This document shows, piece after piece, positions 13,792 to 26,962 of a DNA stretch of 64,000 nt (within the stretch, counting starts at the first letter, position 1; each line of letters opens with the position of its first letter). The stretch is from Geosiphon pyriformis (lineage: Eukaryota > Glomeromycota > Glomeromycetes > Archaeosporales > Geosiphonaceae). Under the pieces are notes generated by a model. That model did not search any database. It was not told the DNA's origin and worked only from the letters and a program-made list of their open reading frames with translations. The position numbers and the translations under genes were made by a program. The stretch is from contig JAAOMT010000128.1 of the NCBI GenBank assembly GCA_016748015.1, positions 2,255,426-2,319,425 on the forward strand, written 5' to 3'.

Positions 13792-15261
13792 ATGGATTCT
13801 ATTAAAATCTCGATTTTTCAAAAGTTTCTTTCTCCATATCGAAAAGAACATTTTCTCTTGCTATTTTTTATCTTTCTTTTAACGATGGGTTTACCAAGGG
13901 AAACTGAATGGCGAGGTGAAATCTCCAAATTCAAATCTCAAAAAAATTTCTTAAAATACCCAAATAGTTTTCCAAATTTATATATGCCCTCTAGTTCAAT
14001 AAATTCATCCCAAAATTTGGTAAAAGCTGTGGAAATAGTAAAGGCTTCCCAAGATTCTTTGATAGAAACGTCCTGGAAACAAAATATGGCCCTTGGAAGA
14101 AGAGGGATTTTTGATATTTTTAGGCGACCCACTAATACCGATGAGTCCCCAAAGTATTTTAAGCAACCAGCGCAAAAGTGGGAACTTAGTTTTTTAAAAC
14201 AAATAGCAAAAATCATCAGTAAATCTTATTGTACTAACGGAGTATGGCTTTTTAAGTCACCTGGACTTTCAGGTAAACCATTTTACCGATTATTAAAGGT
14301 GTAAGGCTTTTTATTTTAATATTTTTTTACTAAACTTGCTTTTTTTCAAAGCCGTCCTTGATATGAATGCAGACATCATTTCATCATCTAATTATGCTGG
14401 AAAGTCTGTTGCGTTTATTTTCAAGGGCAGAGAACTCAGCTACGCAGGGATAAATATGTTAACAGATCGTTCACATTTTGGAGATTATAATAAAGAATTA
14501 GTCGCTGGTGCAGTTGTTGCCACTGAACTATATCAAAATCGATTTCAACGAGTTGAGAATGACCTGAATAAAATATTTCTGCAATTTACTTCTGACCGTA
14601 AATTTTCTCGTCATTCTTTTACTTTTGCAGGACATGGTGAGGGTGGGGGTATGTAAAAATCTTCAATTCCCCCTATATTATTTCTATCAAGTTAATCATC
14701 TGACCACATTTTACAATATACCAAATACTAGCATTTGCGGTTTATGCGGCTTTAGCCTTTCGTAGGCTAAAAGAAACAAAAAAACGAACCATTCATGTTG
14801 TAACATTTGGTGAGCTGCGTCATGGCAACAAAGTATTTTCAAGCTACGTTGACGAACAATTGAATCATGTTTATCGAGTAACAAAAATGGATGATTTTGT
14901 TCCATTGTTTGAATGGCCCAAAATCTATGAAAACCCTTCACTGAGATTCCAACATCATCTTCATGAATATTGGATTCCACTTGTAGATTGTAATTGTTCT
15001 GACCAAGATGCTGCCGAACAAATGTCTGATAATTTTGCTTGGGTTTGTTGCTCACCATCAGGAGCCGAAAGTCAAGTATGTTATTCTAAAAGGTTTGATT
15101 TTTTTTTTGGAGAAAAGCAACCTTTAATTAAAACATTTTGATTTTATACTTGATAGGATTGCATTAATAAATACGCACCAACCCCACCTGAACCTCCCGG
15201 TCGATGGACTAGAGCACATTTTGGTCCTTATTTTGGTGTGACAATATCATACCAATGCTAA
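13792..15261 (+). CDS. Class 3 lipase-like protein, most diverged, nucleophile serine missing (paralogue C)
   Basis: Four exons on the plus strand: 13792-14272, 14352-14648, 14732-15075, 15157-15261, about 408 residues, all junctions in frame. Exon 3 (344 bp) has the same length as the matching exon of paralogue B. A hydrophobic stretch at residues about 21-34 suggests a signal peptide or anchor. The elbow is AGHGEGG, with Gly256 at the nucleophile position and a charged residue behind it; the following block is TFGELRHGN, where the paralogues have the canonical TFGQPRMGN. The acid region KMDDFVPLF, the block HLHEYWI and the terminal AHFGPYF remain recognisable. The protein therefore appears to have moved further from an active lipase than A and B while the fold is kept. 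Start chosen as the first Met of the open frame; an in-frame upstream alternative was not seen. Confidence 0.82.
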
Positions 15262-18200
15262 CATGAGAGAATGGGATTTTCAGTTTTAGAAGTTAAATTT
15301 TCTCTCTCTAGCTAGATTGTTATATAAAAAACTTTTATTTTTGCTAATTATTAGAAAATTATTAAAATAACAATTGATCTTTGTTCATTTTGCTTGATTA
15401 AGAGGTAAATTTTCTAGATTAAGTAATAAAAAGTCACTAATAGAAATGTTCAAAAAATGGAACTTGAAATTAAAGATTTATTTGACGCCAATTGGATTAT
15501 CAAAGATTTTAATCAAGATTTAAAAAATTAAAAGGGTATTCAAAGTTATTATTAACTCGCTATTTTTAAAGATGATATATCTTGTACATTTTCAAAATTA
15601 TGTCAATTTCTAAACTAATATTAATAATCCAAACCAATGTTCCAGCTCAAGCAATTGGAAAGTGATATATTTAAGAAAGTTATCTTTGATTCACAAAAAC
15701 TCTGCTCAAAGACTTCAAAGATAGTGAAAATTTATACCTGTCTCATAAATTAAATAAATTAAATTGAAATTTCTAAACTAAATAATTAAATTGCCAAAAA
15801 TCTTATCGTATTTATAAAAATTTTCTGTCAAGTTAAAAAAGAATAAGAATTAGTTAACTTGATTCCTCTTGCTGAGATATCAATTTTCTAATTTGTAATT
15901 TGATTTAAACTAAGAATAAATCCAAATCAAGTATTTTATCTTAGAACATAATAAAGCAGCTGATAAAAATTTTATATGATAGATTTTCTTATGTGTTTGA
16001 ACATATTAAAAAACCCAATTTTGAAACCACTAATTTGAAATAGCATGAATGTTGGGAATAGTTGATAATATATATGATTTTTTTCTCTTGATTCAAAACA
16101 AAAAATTCTAAATACATGTACTTTTGACCGGATTTCCTCTAGAAATGAAAATTTTCAGATTTAATATTTAATTTCTATTTTTCCCCAAAATTTTATAATG
16201 TGAAAGAGGTTTTAAATTATTTTACGGGATAATGACTGAAAGAAAACTCTGATAACAGGAATTGAAACGATCTAACTCTTAAAAATGAAGTTGATGATGG
16301 TAATTTCAATTTCAATAGGCTTATTGGGTCAATAATTTCTTTTGCTGCTTTAATTTCAAGAGAGTATTGGTTTTAAACCCAGCAAAAATTCTTTATTTCC
16401 ATTATTATTATTATTAATTGAATTCACAAATATAAACAAATATTTATCTATTTCAAGGCGATTGAAGGATTATTCAAACTCATCATTCCTATTATGTGAC
16501 AACAGTTCGAGGTAGATTTAAAGTGTTGTGAGCCATTTTGCATACAATCGATTTACCAATGCTTAGAGGTGTCGAGAGATAAAAAGTTTGCAATTTCTTG
16601 GCTATGAATTAGATGGAGGTTATTGGATTTTGCAATAAATAAAATAGGTCTATTAAGTTTCTTTGATGGTAATTTTTTCAAAATTATATTCTCAATTTTT
16701 GCCATTAAAATTCGTGCCAGTCCATACATTTGGGCAACGGAAGAAATTATCCGGTCACACATTCTGCCAAGGATACCAATGAAGAATATAGAGCTTACAT
16801 ATTTTATACCAGAATTGCATTTAATAGAATTACTTTTACATATCCCTAAATCATTCGAGAAATTCAAGTCTTCTAATGAACAGTTCCACAATAGAAAAAC
16901 TTTTGATAGATTATTTCATGAGGATATACGTGGAGCATTTGTTTTTTTCCTCCTTTAATTAGGCGATTTGTAAAGGAGAATAAATAACATAATAATAACA
17001 TGCTATCCCACATTTTACAGAGTTGGCCGTAATTTATATTTACCTATGAACTGATCCTGTAGATCTAAAGAGCCTATTAAAGGGTTAGAAAGAATATATA
17101 AGGTCTCCCCGATGATTTCATTTCTTTTAAATCGATTTGATTTGAATGACCCTTTATTGAGCAAGTTTTAGCCAGCCGTTGAGTCCGAGTTCTTCTTATG
17201 TAGTGAAGCTTTTCGGAATATAGCGCTTGGTATATTCAGCATTTATTCATTTGATGTAGTTTATCTCATTCTACGTCATAATAAAGCAGATAAAACAATT
17301 GAGCGATATTCCTTATCGTGAATATTTTATTTACCAATGAGCAATCCTTGGCTACTGTTCCCATTGATCAATCAAAGTATTTCTTAACCAAATAAAATAA
17401 GAGGATACTTTCTAAAGTGGACCCTGAAAAATGACCCGTTTTTCATCACTTTACCCTTACACTTGGCCTTTTTAACATGGTTTATATAATTCAAAAACAA
17501 TTGAAAATTTCTCAAATTCAATTAATTATGAAGACCTCAAGGTGAGATCCCTGCGAGAGAAGCTTTCAAGTTTTGACTTCTGGTCAAAGTCGAGATCTAG
17601 TTCAAATCTCTGAATCTACCTTGTATGCAAGCTTGGTGTTTTGCTTGAATATAAACATATCTAATGAAATATATCTACAGGCAAGTACGGTAGGAATATT
17701 AAAGCGATATACACATTTTCAATTGCATCCAACGTAAAAATATTGATATAGTGTTTTTAAAAGTTGTCAAAGATCAAGATGGAATTTTAGATTTATTTTT
17801 CTTTCCAAATAAGCCAGCAAATGATACATGAATGGACAATAACTTCAAACTCATGGAAATGAGTGGCCTATTGGAAAGGGCAAAATTCCATTTTTGACTC
17901 TTTTGCATCATTTTTAACAGCTATGCCAAAATTTGATCAACCCTTCAAATCCGTAAGATTTATTAGGTGGTGGTAAGGAAATTATCATTTATTCACCATA
18001 TAAAGTTTAATCGGCTTTAAAGTTGCTTAATTTTCTTGGACCCAGTTTATCCATTTTTAAAAGCCATAGGTTTCTACCTGAGTGTTTGATTGAAGTTGTC
18101 ACCTTTTGCCAACCATCATTAGATGATATAAATTTAACGGAATTCCGCTCAAAAGACTCAATGAAAGGGAAAATCTTCCAAACATATTGAGTCTCACTCT

Positions 18201-19800
18201 GATGACTATCTCGTAAATTACGCTCTATAACAGTTAATTATCCAAAAATTTATTTATGGACCGGACAAACAGTAGATGGTGAAACTTTTATTGATCGTTT
18301 TCCTATCATTTCCCCTCTTATTAGATTTGCAATAAGGAAAGCAGAGAATTAGGGGAAAAATTATATTCAAGACCTTTACTTTAGCCATAATATAGGTTTG
18401 AAATTGTGAATCAAAATTTATATGAAATTCGCTTAATGTTATTAACAGTTCGAGACGCATAGTGAAGGATCGCCTTAGAGGGCTATTTAATTTTTCGTTT
18501 AGCTTTACAAACACATTTTTGATCTTTGGATTAAATTGAGTGTTTTCTAAAAGATCTGAATATATCTCAATCTCAGCGTAAATCGAGATAAAGTTTTGGT
18601 CCTAATTCAAAATATAACATCTAAATGTATTCAGAATTCTTTTTGGAAAGTTGACCACAAACAAATTCCTCAACATTTTTAAATTCGTCTAACTTTTTGC
18701 TGAACCCTAAGAATCGCTAAAGTTTTTTATGCAAATAATCGAAAAAATGTTACTTTTCAAGTTTTAACATGTTCTTGAAACACGACCGATACGAACAATA
18801 TCTTTGCAGAAAAAAAATGTTTGCGGAATGTACAACTTAAGGGAGAGCTGGGTGCTTTAGAAATTTTGGCTTCTCGAAAGTCATCTGCGTCTTCGAAATC
18901 AACTCCGATGGTGAGGGCGGGGGCGGCGAGAAATAGCCCGTTGTTACGCTGCATGGTTGATATGAAAAGATCCTTCAAAGCGTTCGGCCGTACACTATTT
19001 ACAAAATGAGCATTTCAGATTGCCCGCAATTTGACAGCAGGTACAAATCCTTAATGCAAACTCCTGGTGATCTACTTATAAAAAGAATGATAGCTCGTGA
19101 AATATTGATGAAAATGATTTGTTCCAATCAATAGAAAGCCTTGTACATGATATACACATATACATGCCGAATAAAAACATACCAAATACCGGCAATCCAA
19201 AGACTTTTATTTTCTTGAAATGTTCAATGTCATCGCCCGTACTGATGTCAAGGATATATTTGAATCTTAAGTTTGTCTTCTCCAAAATATTCAAGGTCAT
19301 TAGTGCAAGGAGATCTGCTCGACTCACGAATGATGAGCTCTTGCTCGTAATGGCTTTGTAATGCCATGATAACATCATTTTTCTGTCCAGCCCTCCTCTT
19401 TGTAGTCACTTCTAGCTCTCGGTTTTGTTGAAATAATGATGTTGCCAAAATAATTTACAGAATTTTTTTTATATTGATCAGCAAATCACCAAGGAACTAT
19501 ATATTTCACTCATGTCTTCAAGAAGAGGGATGGAGTTGTACTTCAATAAATCACAACTTACATGATTCGAACATAAGAATTTTCAGCATGCACACAGAAC
19601 AAATTCGAAAATATAAAGAAAATAAATGAATTACAAGTTCTTGTATAATATAAACAAATTGGAGCTAAATGAATAAATACAGTTGTTTTCAAATGACCAT
19701 AAATAGCAATGTTAATTACTTTCCAATTATACATGTAAAAGTTCATTATGTATAAAAATAGTTTAAAATTAAGTGCCAAGCTTGAAGATTAGTTCAACAT
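15262..19800. other. 4.5 kb without an assignable gene
   Basis: Base composition is more like the gene-bearing parts than the AT islands, and several short frames occur (for example 16553-16891 on the minus strand, 16623-16958 on plus, 18254-18514 minus, 19076-19448 minus). None carries a motif I recognise, and I could not join them into one spliced model with consistent frames. They may be unique spacer, a decayed gene, or non-coding exons. Confidence 0.4.
18820..18990. other. Locally GC-rich patch with open frames on both strands
   Basis: The run around 18905-18960 (ggtgagggcgggggcggcg) is clearly richer in G+C than anything nearby. It is open on both strands: 18821-19009 on plus and 18757-18978 on minus. 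On the minus strand the sequence accATGCAG just before the patch could serve as a splice acceptor, so it might be an internal exon. No family was recognised. Confidence 0.3.
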
Positions 19801-20518
19801 ACCTTTAAGTTTAACTTAATAAGCTATTTATTCAACTTTATTTTTTTTTGATCACTTTTCACATATTCTGCAAAAAAAAATTATTTTATTGTATCAATTG
19901 TTCTTCCCTTGTTTAAATCAAATATATTATAATATTTGGCTTTATGTAAAAAGTTACAATTATAATTTAACCATAACATTTTTGGTATTCTAATTTACAA
20001 ATACAAAATACTAACTTTTATTGTAATTTTTTACTGTTAATATAATGTCAAATTTGTAATGAAACTGTTAAACAAATAACTTATTGAATTAGTAAATAGG
20101 CTAAAAAAAAGAGTAAGATCAATAAATTTCAGATTTTTCTACCTGAAAACAGTTGTAAACAAAATAAAAAAGAGCAAGTATATTTTGTTGGTGTTATTGT
20201 TTTAACAATAAACATTTGAAATCACTTTGATTTCTGAAAATATAATAATATATAAAAGCATATTAGATTAGTTTTTTATTGCTGAATTATATCCAAAATT
20301 GTTATAAATAATATTAAATAAAATAAAATAAATACAGAAAAGTAATTTTATAATAGAAGATATTTTAAATTATGTAATTTATTTTTTTATTATCTTTAAT
20401 AACTAAATATATAAGAAATTGTTATAATTATTAACACAAAAATTAATAAATAAGCCAAAAAACAATAAATAGCAATAAAATCAAATCTCTAAAAATTTGT
20501 TTGCTTATATATAATTTA
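19800..20518. other. AT-rich spacer next to TIR element copy 1
   Basis: No open frame or motif. Composition becomes A+T dominated as the transposon-bearing stretch begins. Confidence 0.4.
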
Positions 20519-21727
20519 ATATATGACAATCAAAATAAAATATATTTAATGAAATTATAAAAATTTGCAATGATCAGTCACGTAGTGTAAAACCTGTGAT
20601 AGATTGGTAAAATCTGTAATAGGGTAAAACCCTATAAAACCCGTGATTGTATCAGATGAAATCTGTAATAAATAGACATTTTTAAGAACAACGGCACTTT
20701 TTGAGGGCAGACTCAATTGAAAGTAGTGTAAAGTTGACCAAACTAAGTAGCACAACTTTGAATAGAAAATTCATATGAGTAATACTATTATACTGAAACA
20801 GGTAAGCCTAAAAATAGAGGTTCTTTTTCATTACATATAATGATCAGTTTTTATTGCAAAAAACTTAAATTTTTTCATAAATGACAAAATTCATTGTATA
20901 AAAACTTTTGGGAGAAGGATGTTAACTTCCAATTGCCATTGCCTTTGCTTTGTAGATTTTTTTGCAACCCATTTTATTGATACCAGCCAGAATTCTTAAT
21001 ATTTCGAAATGAACATTTGGCAATCTGATGAATGCCATTAAAAAAAACTCCCATGAGGTGATATCTATATTAAAAATTAATAAATAAATACAGTAAGTGA
21101 TAAACTTAATTCAAATTTACCTTTGTTTTGTAATTTGATTTTCTTTAAAAAAATTGATTTCTTCCGGTAAATCTTTGTTCTGAAAAGACATCTTTTCATT
21201 AATAGTGCTGATTTCCATAAAATTGATGGTAAAGATTAGAGGCAGTTGCTGGTTAATTGGTCTATTTGATACAGTATCACTTGTGCATCAGTAAAAATAA
21301 CTAAGAAAAGGTTAGAATGCAAAGCAAAAATAGAGAAAAAAATATAGACACTTTACTTAAGCTTTCCAGTCTCCAATAATATGCATTTTTCAGTCATATA
21401 AGCATTTGTAAAAACGTTTTTTGGAGTTTCCGTCTGTCAATTTGAATTCTAATCCACATGCAATAACATAAAAATTTTGCCAGTGTTTAAGACAAGACTC
21501 GAAATAATTATTTTTTGATAATACTGGAATCTGCAGTTTTTTACAAATTAAATGTGCATTTATCTCAGATTTTACCTGATACAATTACGGAGTTTACAGG
21601 TTTTTATCCTATCACAGATTTTACCCAATCTATTGCAGGTTTTACATAACTCTCACAGGTTTTACATTACGTGTCTAATCATTTCAAATTTTACTATTGG
21701 TTATTTTAGATTTTAGTCATATTGTAA
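20519..21727 (-). mobile_element. TIR DNA element, decayed copy 1 (same family as 58761-60276)
   Basis: The left end carries repeats of a taaaacctgtgatagattgg-like unit (20588-20680) and the right end the inverted version (21590-21720). Inside, on the minus strand, sequence at about 21055-20900 matches the last exon of the element at 58761-60276 (starting near ATATCACCTCATGGGAGTTT against ATATCGCCTGATGGGAGTTT), and 20680-20850 matches the stretch downstream of that exon. So the two are inverted copies of one family. This copy has lost reading frames by substitutions and is smaller, about 1.2 kb. The exact ends are approximate because the outer 40 bases have drifted. Confidence 0.7.
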
Positions 21728-22194
21728 TTTAAATTTTGATAGATAATACCAATTTCTATTAAGTTTTATATTTATTGTGTTTTTTAAATTGTGAAAAAAA
21801 ATTTTTTTATCAGTAAGTTTTAAAAATAATTTGTAAATTGCAAATAAAAAATAAATTTGTTTTATTAATTAAAAAGTACAGTTCAATTACTTTTTAGTAT
21901 ATGTAAACAAATTAAGTGTCTATAACTAAATGTAATTTACATATTTATTATATGTAACTAACTATTTGAGCTGGTCAAGCCTTTATTATATACTTATATT
22001 AACACTAACACTATTATTCAGATTAAAAAAAACAATCATTTTATTATATAAACCAAAACTAACTGCAAAAGCTTCAGTTATACTAAGTAAACAAATTATT
22101 TCACTAAACAGATTCTTAGTCAAATCATGTAAATTATAAAGAACAGATATATTATTACCAATTAAACCATTTTTTTTATTGTGATTTTATACTT

Positions 22195-24115
22195 AAATCT
22201 AGATTTTTGGATCTCCAGATTCTGGGTTGAGTTCTTTTGAATTCTTTACAGCATTTAGTGAAGTTGTGTATTAGTTTTTCTAATAATTTTTTGACAGGAG
22301 TGGTACATGTCTTTTTGAATAATGGTTTATTATTAGATCATAGCTTGCCTAATGTATTTCTTAATTCTGACAAGTTTTTTGTGTCAAGTATTTTGAAGGC
22401 TTTTGTGTATTATAAAAAAGTTAAGTCCTTAAAAAAATTTGGTATGGCTTTTTATAACAGACTTTTGGATAAACAAAATAGAGTTATGAAATAGAAAACA
22501 TTCTGTTAATAAAAAAAATTAGATTTTAGAAGATCTGTGCCTTTGTGATTTGTTTTGGTGTTGGATTTTTTGAATAGTACTAAATATATCTTGGTCTTTT
22601 CTAAGGCAATTTCTGAATCAGATGACAATAATATTGTTTTATTTAGTTAATTTTTAGCATTGAAGAAACATTTCCATGAAGTATAGACAAATGTAATTAC
22701 TGTGTATATAAATAGTTCTTTGAAGAATTTAGGTTCTTCTGCTGTAACTGGTGGGGCTGCTGCATATTTTCCTGAAATTGATTTGGGAATTGGTGTCAAG
22801 ATCAATGGTCTGCTATTATTAATAATGATCAAATTACTGACTATTGCTTTGGCTTTAAAATATGTGTCTTTTTTCTGTACTGTAATTGTATACATAGATT
22901 GTTAGGCTGCCATAGATATATGTATTTTAGCATTGAAAATGTCAAGTTCTGATTTTTGAAACTGCTGCTGAATAGAAAGAAAGCATATTGTAAACTTAAT
23001 TAATATCAAAAATCTTTTAGTGGTTTGGTCTAAGATTAAGAGACATTCTGACATTTTGGGTAATGTTTGTGTTGATGCTTTGACAAATAAGACTGCTTAT
23101 ACATCTCTGGTTTTATTTAATAATATGTGTAAATGTTTTATTAAGACTGGTAGTTTGCCAGTATCTAGTAATACTTATTATTTTGTTTAGAATATATAAA
23201 AGTCAGTATATTGTTTTTGCTAAAAAAATGGATCTGGCTTTAAAGTATTGAATAACTCTTTAATTTAGAAAATTGATTGGATTTGTATAGTTGCTGTATA
23301 ACACCCAGACTTACATATGCTGTCCAGTTTTACAAGTAAGACTTTAGCTGGTTTGCATACATATTTTATAAAGGCAGTTTATGGGAAATTGTCAGTTATT
23401 ATTAGGAAAAAACTTTATGATAAAAAGTATCCAAGTATTTTGTGTTTGCAGTATAGAAAAGTTGAGTTTTTTGATCATATGTTTATATGTGCCAAAGAAT
23501 CTAATTCCCATAGAAAAATTTTGCTTAAACAAATTGTGATTTAGAAGTCTTTAATAAGATTATGCATATTTTTTTCTGTAGTTGTAGAATCTTTTTTTTC
23601 ATGCTTGTTGAATATTGGTCTATATGTTTTTTTCTGTAAAGATTTTGTGCTTGAAAGTTGGTATGGTAAAGCTGTGCAAACATTTGATAATTATAAAAAG
23701 ACTATCCAAATTCTAATTGGTTTTATGTATGATTTATGTAAACAGTATTGTTGTGTTTTATGAAAATTTAGGTCTAAATTCAGAATAGACATAGAAAAGT
23801 ATGATTTAATTAATAATTCTGAAGTAATTTTTAATATTTCTCACAATCTAGTATTAAGTTTGTTAAATAAAATAGTCAGATTAATTGATATTAATGAGTT
23901 TTTTGGTATTAACTTTGGTTTTCATAAGTTTTGTCTGTTTTTTCTGGTTTAAATAGTAAGACTGTAGTTTATATAAAAGTGTAGTATTTTCTTGATTGAT
24001 CTAAGTGACCAGTTATATGTAATAAAAACATAAATTGTATCTAGCTGAGATTTTTAGTTTTAATTCTGTATACTAGATAATAATTAGGCTGTATTTGTTA
24101 AAATATAAAAAATAA
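22195..24115 (+). mobile_element. 5'-truncated decayed LINE copy (3' third of ORF2 plus 3' tail)
   Basis: The sequence is collinear with the LINE at 26850-34495 from about 32575 onward. The piece at 22237-22494 keeps the block that reads NNFLTGVVHVFLNN against NNFLAGVVKIFLGN in the better copy, 22702-22905 matches the RNase H region (TGGAAAYFPEIDLGIGV against DGTAAYFPIINCSIGV), and 23317-23544 matches the C-terminal zinc region. It ends at about 24115 with the same 3' tail (ctgtatactagata), followed by an AAT array. Starting inside ORF2 and ending at the element's 3' end is what target-primed reverse transcription leaves. Many stop codons make it non-functional. Confidence 0.85.
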
Positions 24116-26840
24116 TAATAATAATAATAATAAATTTTATTATATTTTAAGATTTTTATATATTTTATTTAAACAATCTAATATTTCAAATTTGCAATTA
24201 TTATTTAAAAGTAGTTACTAAGAAATATTATTAATTAATTTGTTTTTAATTAAGTTTTAAATCTAGTTATCTAAAAATCTAATTATTTAAATTATTAGCT
24301 CTAAAAAAATAACATACTAAATAAATTTAAAATAAATTAATTAATTTAATATATATAAATAATTAATATAATTGAAATAATAATAATAATATAATATATA
24401 AATTTTAAATAATTTAACCATATATACAATTTTTTTATAAGCTAAAAAAACATTAGTTTTATATTAAATCAATTTTTATTATAATTTTACTGTAAACAAT
24501 AAGTTTTTTTCTTTTTTTTTTATGCCTTTTTCTTTTTTTTTGTTTTTATATTTATTTTTATTTTATTATAAACAATTTTTTTTAATTATATTATTTTTAA
24601 AAAACATTTTTTTTAACAGTTAATTAAAAAAAATCTAGTGTAATTTTAATAAAATAATTAATTGGTTTTTAATAATTTAATTTGTTTTTTGTGTCTAAAT
24701 AAGAGTTAATTATTATTTTTTAAATAAAACTACATATTAATTTTTATTAAAAATAAATATTAATGATTTTATAATTTTTGTTTCTTTTTTTTATTTATAT
24801 TATAAAATAAATTCATATAAATAATATTAAATTCATATTATTTGTATTAATATTTAATAATAATATTTAAATCTATAATATTACAAATTAACAATAAATA
24901 AAGTAAAAAAAAACATTTTATAATAAAAATAGTACTTACTCTTAATTTTTATTTTCTTAAAATATATAGTTTTATAATTTTATTATTAATTATATTAGTA
25001 CAAACAAATTAAAAAATAAAATTTAAATATTATTAATTTATAGTTTTTTATTATAATAAATAATTAATATACATATTTTAAAACTATATATTTAGCTGGT
25101 TTTTTTTTGTTTATTCAAACTTATTAAAATATTTTTATATTTTATTTTAAAAACTATGTTTATTAAAAATATTAATATTTGAACTATTTAAATTATTAAA
25201 TTTCATCATTTAAATTTTTAATTTTTAATAATATCAGATAATATAAACAAGTTTGTAAACTTTGAACCAAATTTAAACTAAACTTAAATTTGTCAAAAAA
25301 GTTTAAGTTTAGTTTATAATACAAACTAAACTTAAACAGTATTTAAAATTTGGTTTAATTTAGTTGAAAACAAAATACAATTATAAATAATAAAATAATT
25401 TAAAAATTATAATAAAAAATTTGTAATATATATATATATATTGTTTATATATTTATAAATTATATAATAGAAAATCAAAAATTAAAATTAAAATAATAAT
25501 AAATTACAAACTATATATTTATAAATTATATATAGTTAAATAATAATATAATATTTTTAATATATTTTATATATTAATACTATTATAATTTGATAGCAAA
25601 TAGTTTTTTTGTTATAAAGTTAAATAAAAAACTTAAAATAATATTATAATTAAAAAGTAAGTGAATTTTTAAGATAATTTTTAGTTTATTGTATAATTAA
25701 ATAGCCACAATTAATTTAAAACTCTATTTATTATTATTGAATATTAATTTAAAGCTATTAAAAAGCTTTTTTGTTTTTTTGTTTTTTGAAAACTAAAATT
25801 TATTTTTGAATTTTTTTTATTAATAGTTTAATAAAAGTTAGTATAACAAAATATATTTTATGTTTTTAAAAACAAAATAGTTGTTTTATTTATTTAAATA
25901 CAATTAACTTTTAAAAGTAAATATTAATTTAGAATTTAAAGTTAAAACTTAATATTAAATATTATTTTAAATTTGGTTAATATTTTAAATTATATATTAA
26001 ATTTATTGATAAAATTGTAATATCTTAGTAAAACAGTAATTTTACTACTTTTTTGGCTTAAGTATATTATAAAAAACAATTTTTATTTTTTAGTTAAAAA
26101 AAAATTTAAATACTGTATTTTTATTAAAATTAATTAGTAAACAAAATCAGTTTTAAAAGCTTTAAAAGATATAAAATAAATTATAGTATATTGTTATACA
26201 CCAAAAATTTTAAAAACATTTTTAATATTTTTAATAAAATATTATAAAAAATATAATAACAAAAATAATAACATATATAAATATTATAATAGATTTTTTA
26301 ATTTTAAAAGTAATAAAAAAATAAAATTTACAAGCTTAATTTTGGCAGTAATTATATATAAAAAAGCCTAAAATTGTTTTTTGTAACCAAGTTATATTAA
26401 TAAAATTATGTAAAAACTAAAATATAGTCTTAATATAAATTATTTTAAATCTTTAAATATTAAAGTAAAAATTATTTACTTAAAAATTTAATAATTAAGA
26501 ATAGTTTTTTAAATACTATTAAAATCAGTAGAGTTTTTTAAAACCAAAAAAGCTTTAATTTTTATTTTATTAATATAATTTTAAAATTTAATAGATTTTT
26601 AAACATAAAAACACTTTTAATAATTGTTTTTAATTATTAAAATACTTAATATTATTTAAAATAAATTATATTAATAATTGCAAAGAAATTTTAATAATTA
26701 TTAAAATAAAATAAAAAAACAAATATTTACAAAATCAATTTTTTTAGTAGTTAAAAGTGTTTTTTTCAACCCAATTTTTTTTGCAATTAATATTTTAATT
26801 TAATAATAATATGAAATTTAAAAGAAGATAAATCAAAATT
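24116..26840. repeat. AT-rich relic block before the main LINE
   Basis: Begins with an (AAT)n tract at about 24116-24135 and continues as A+T-dominated sequence without open frames. A (TA)n tract lies near 25430. The part around 26350-26640 resembles 2120-2450 in the first block. Nothing functional can be supported. Confidence 0.5.
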
Positions 26841-26962
26841 CTTTTTCTTATCAATCTTCTGGCCACTACAAGAGCAAAAAAATTTTTGGAAAAAATTGCT
26901 TTGCTTTATTCTTTTTCCTTCAGTTTATTCAAGTTATTTCTTCTAACACAACCCTTTTTGTC

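Noticed and set aside
14711-15058. 115-codon minus-strand frame
   Set aside because: It is antisense to exon 3 of lipase paralogue C, whose plus-strand frame carries the family motifs.
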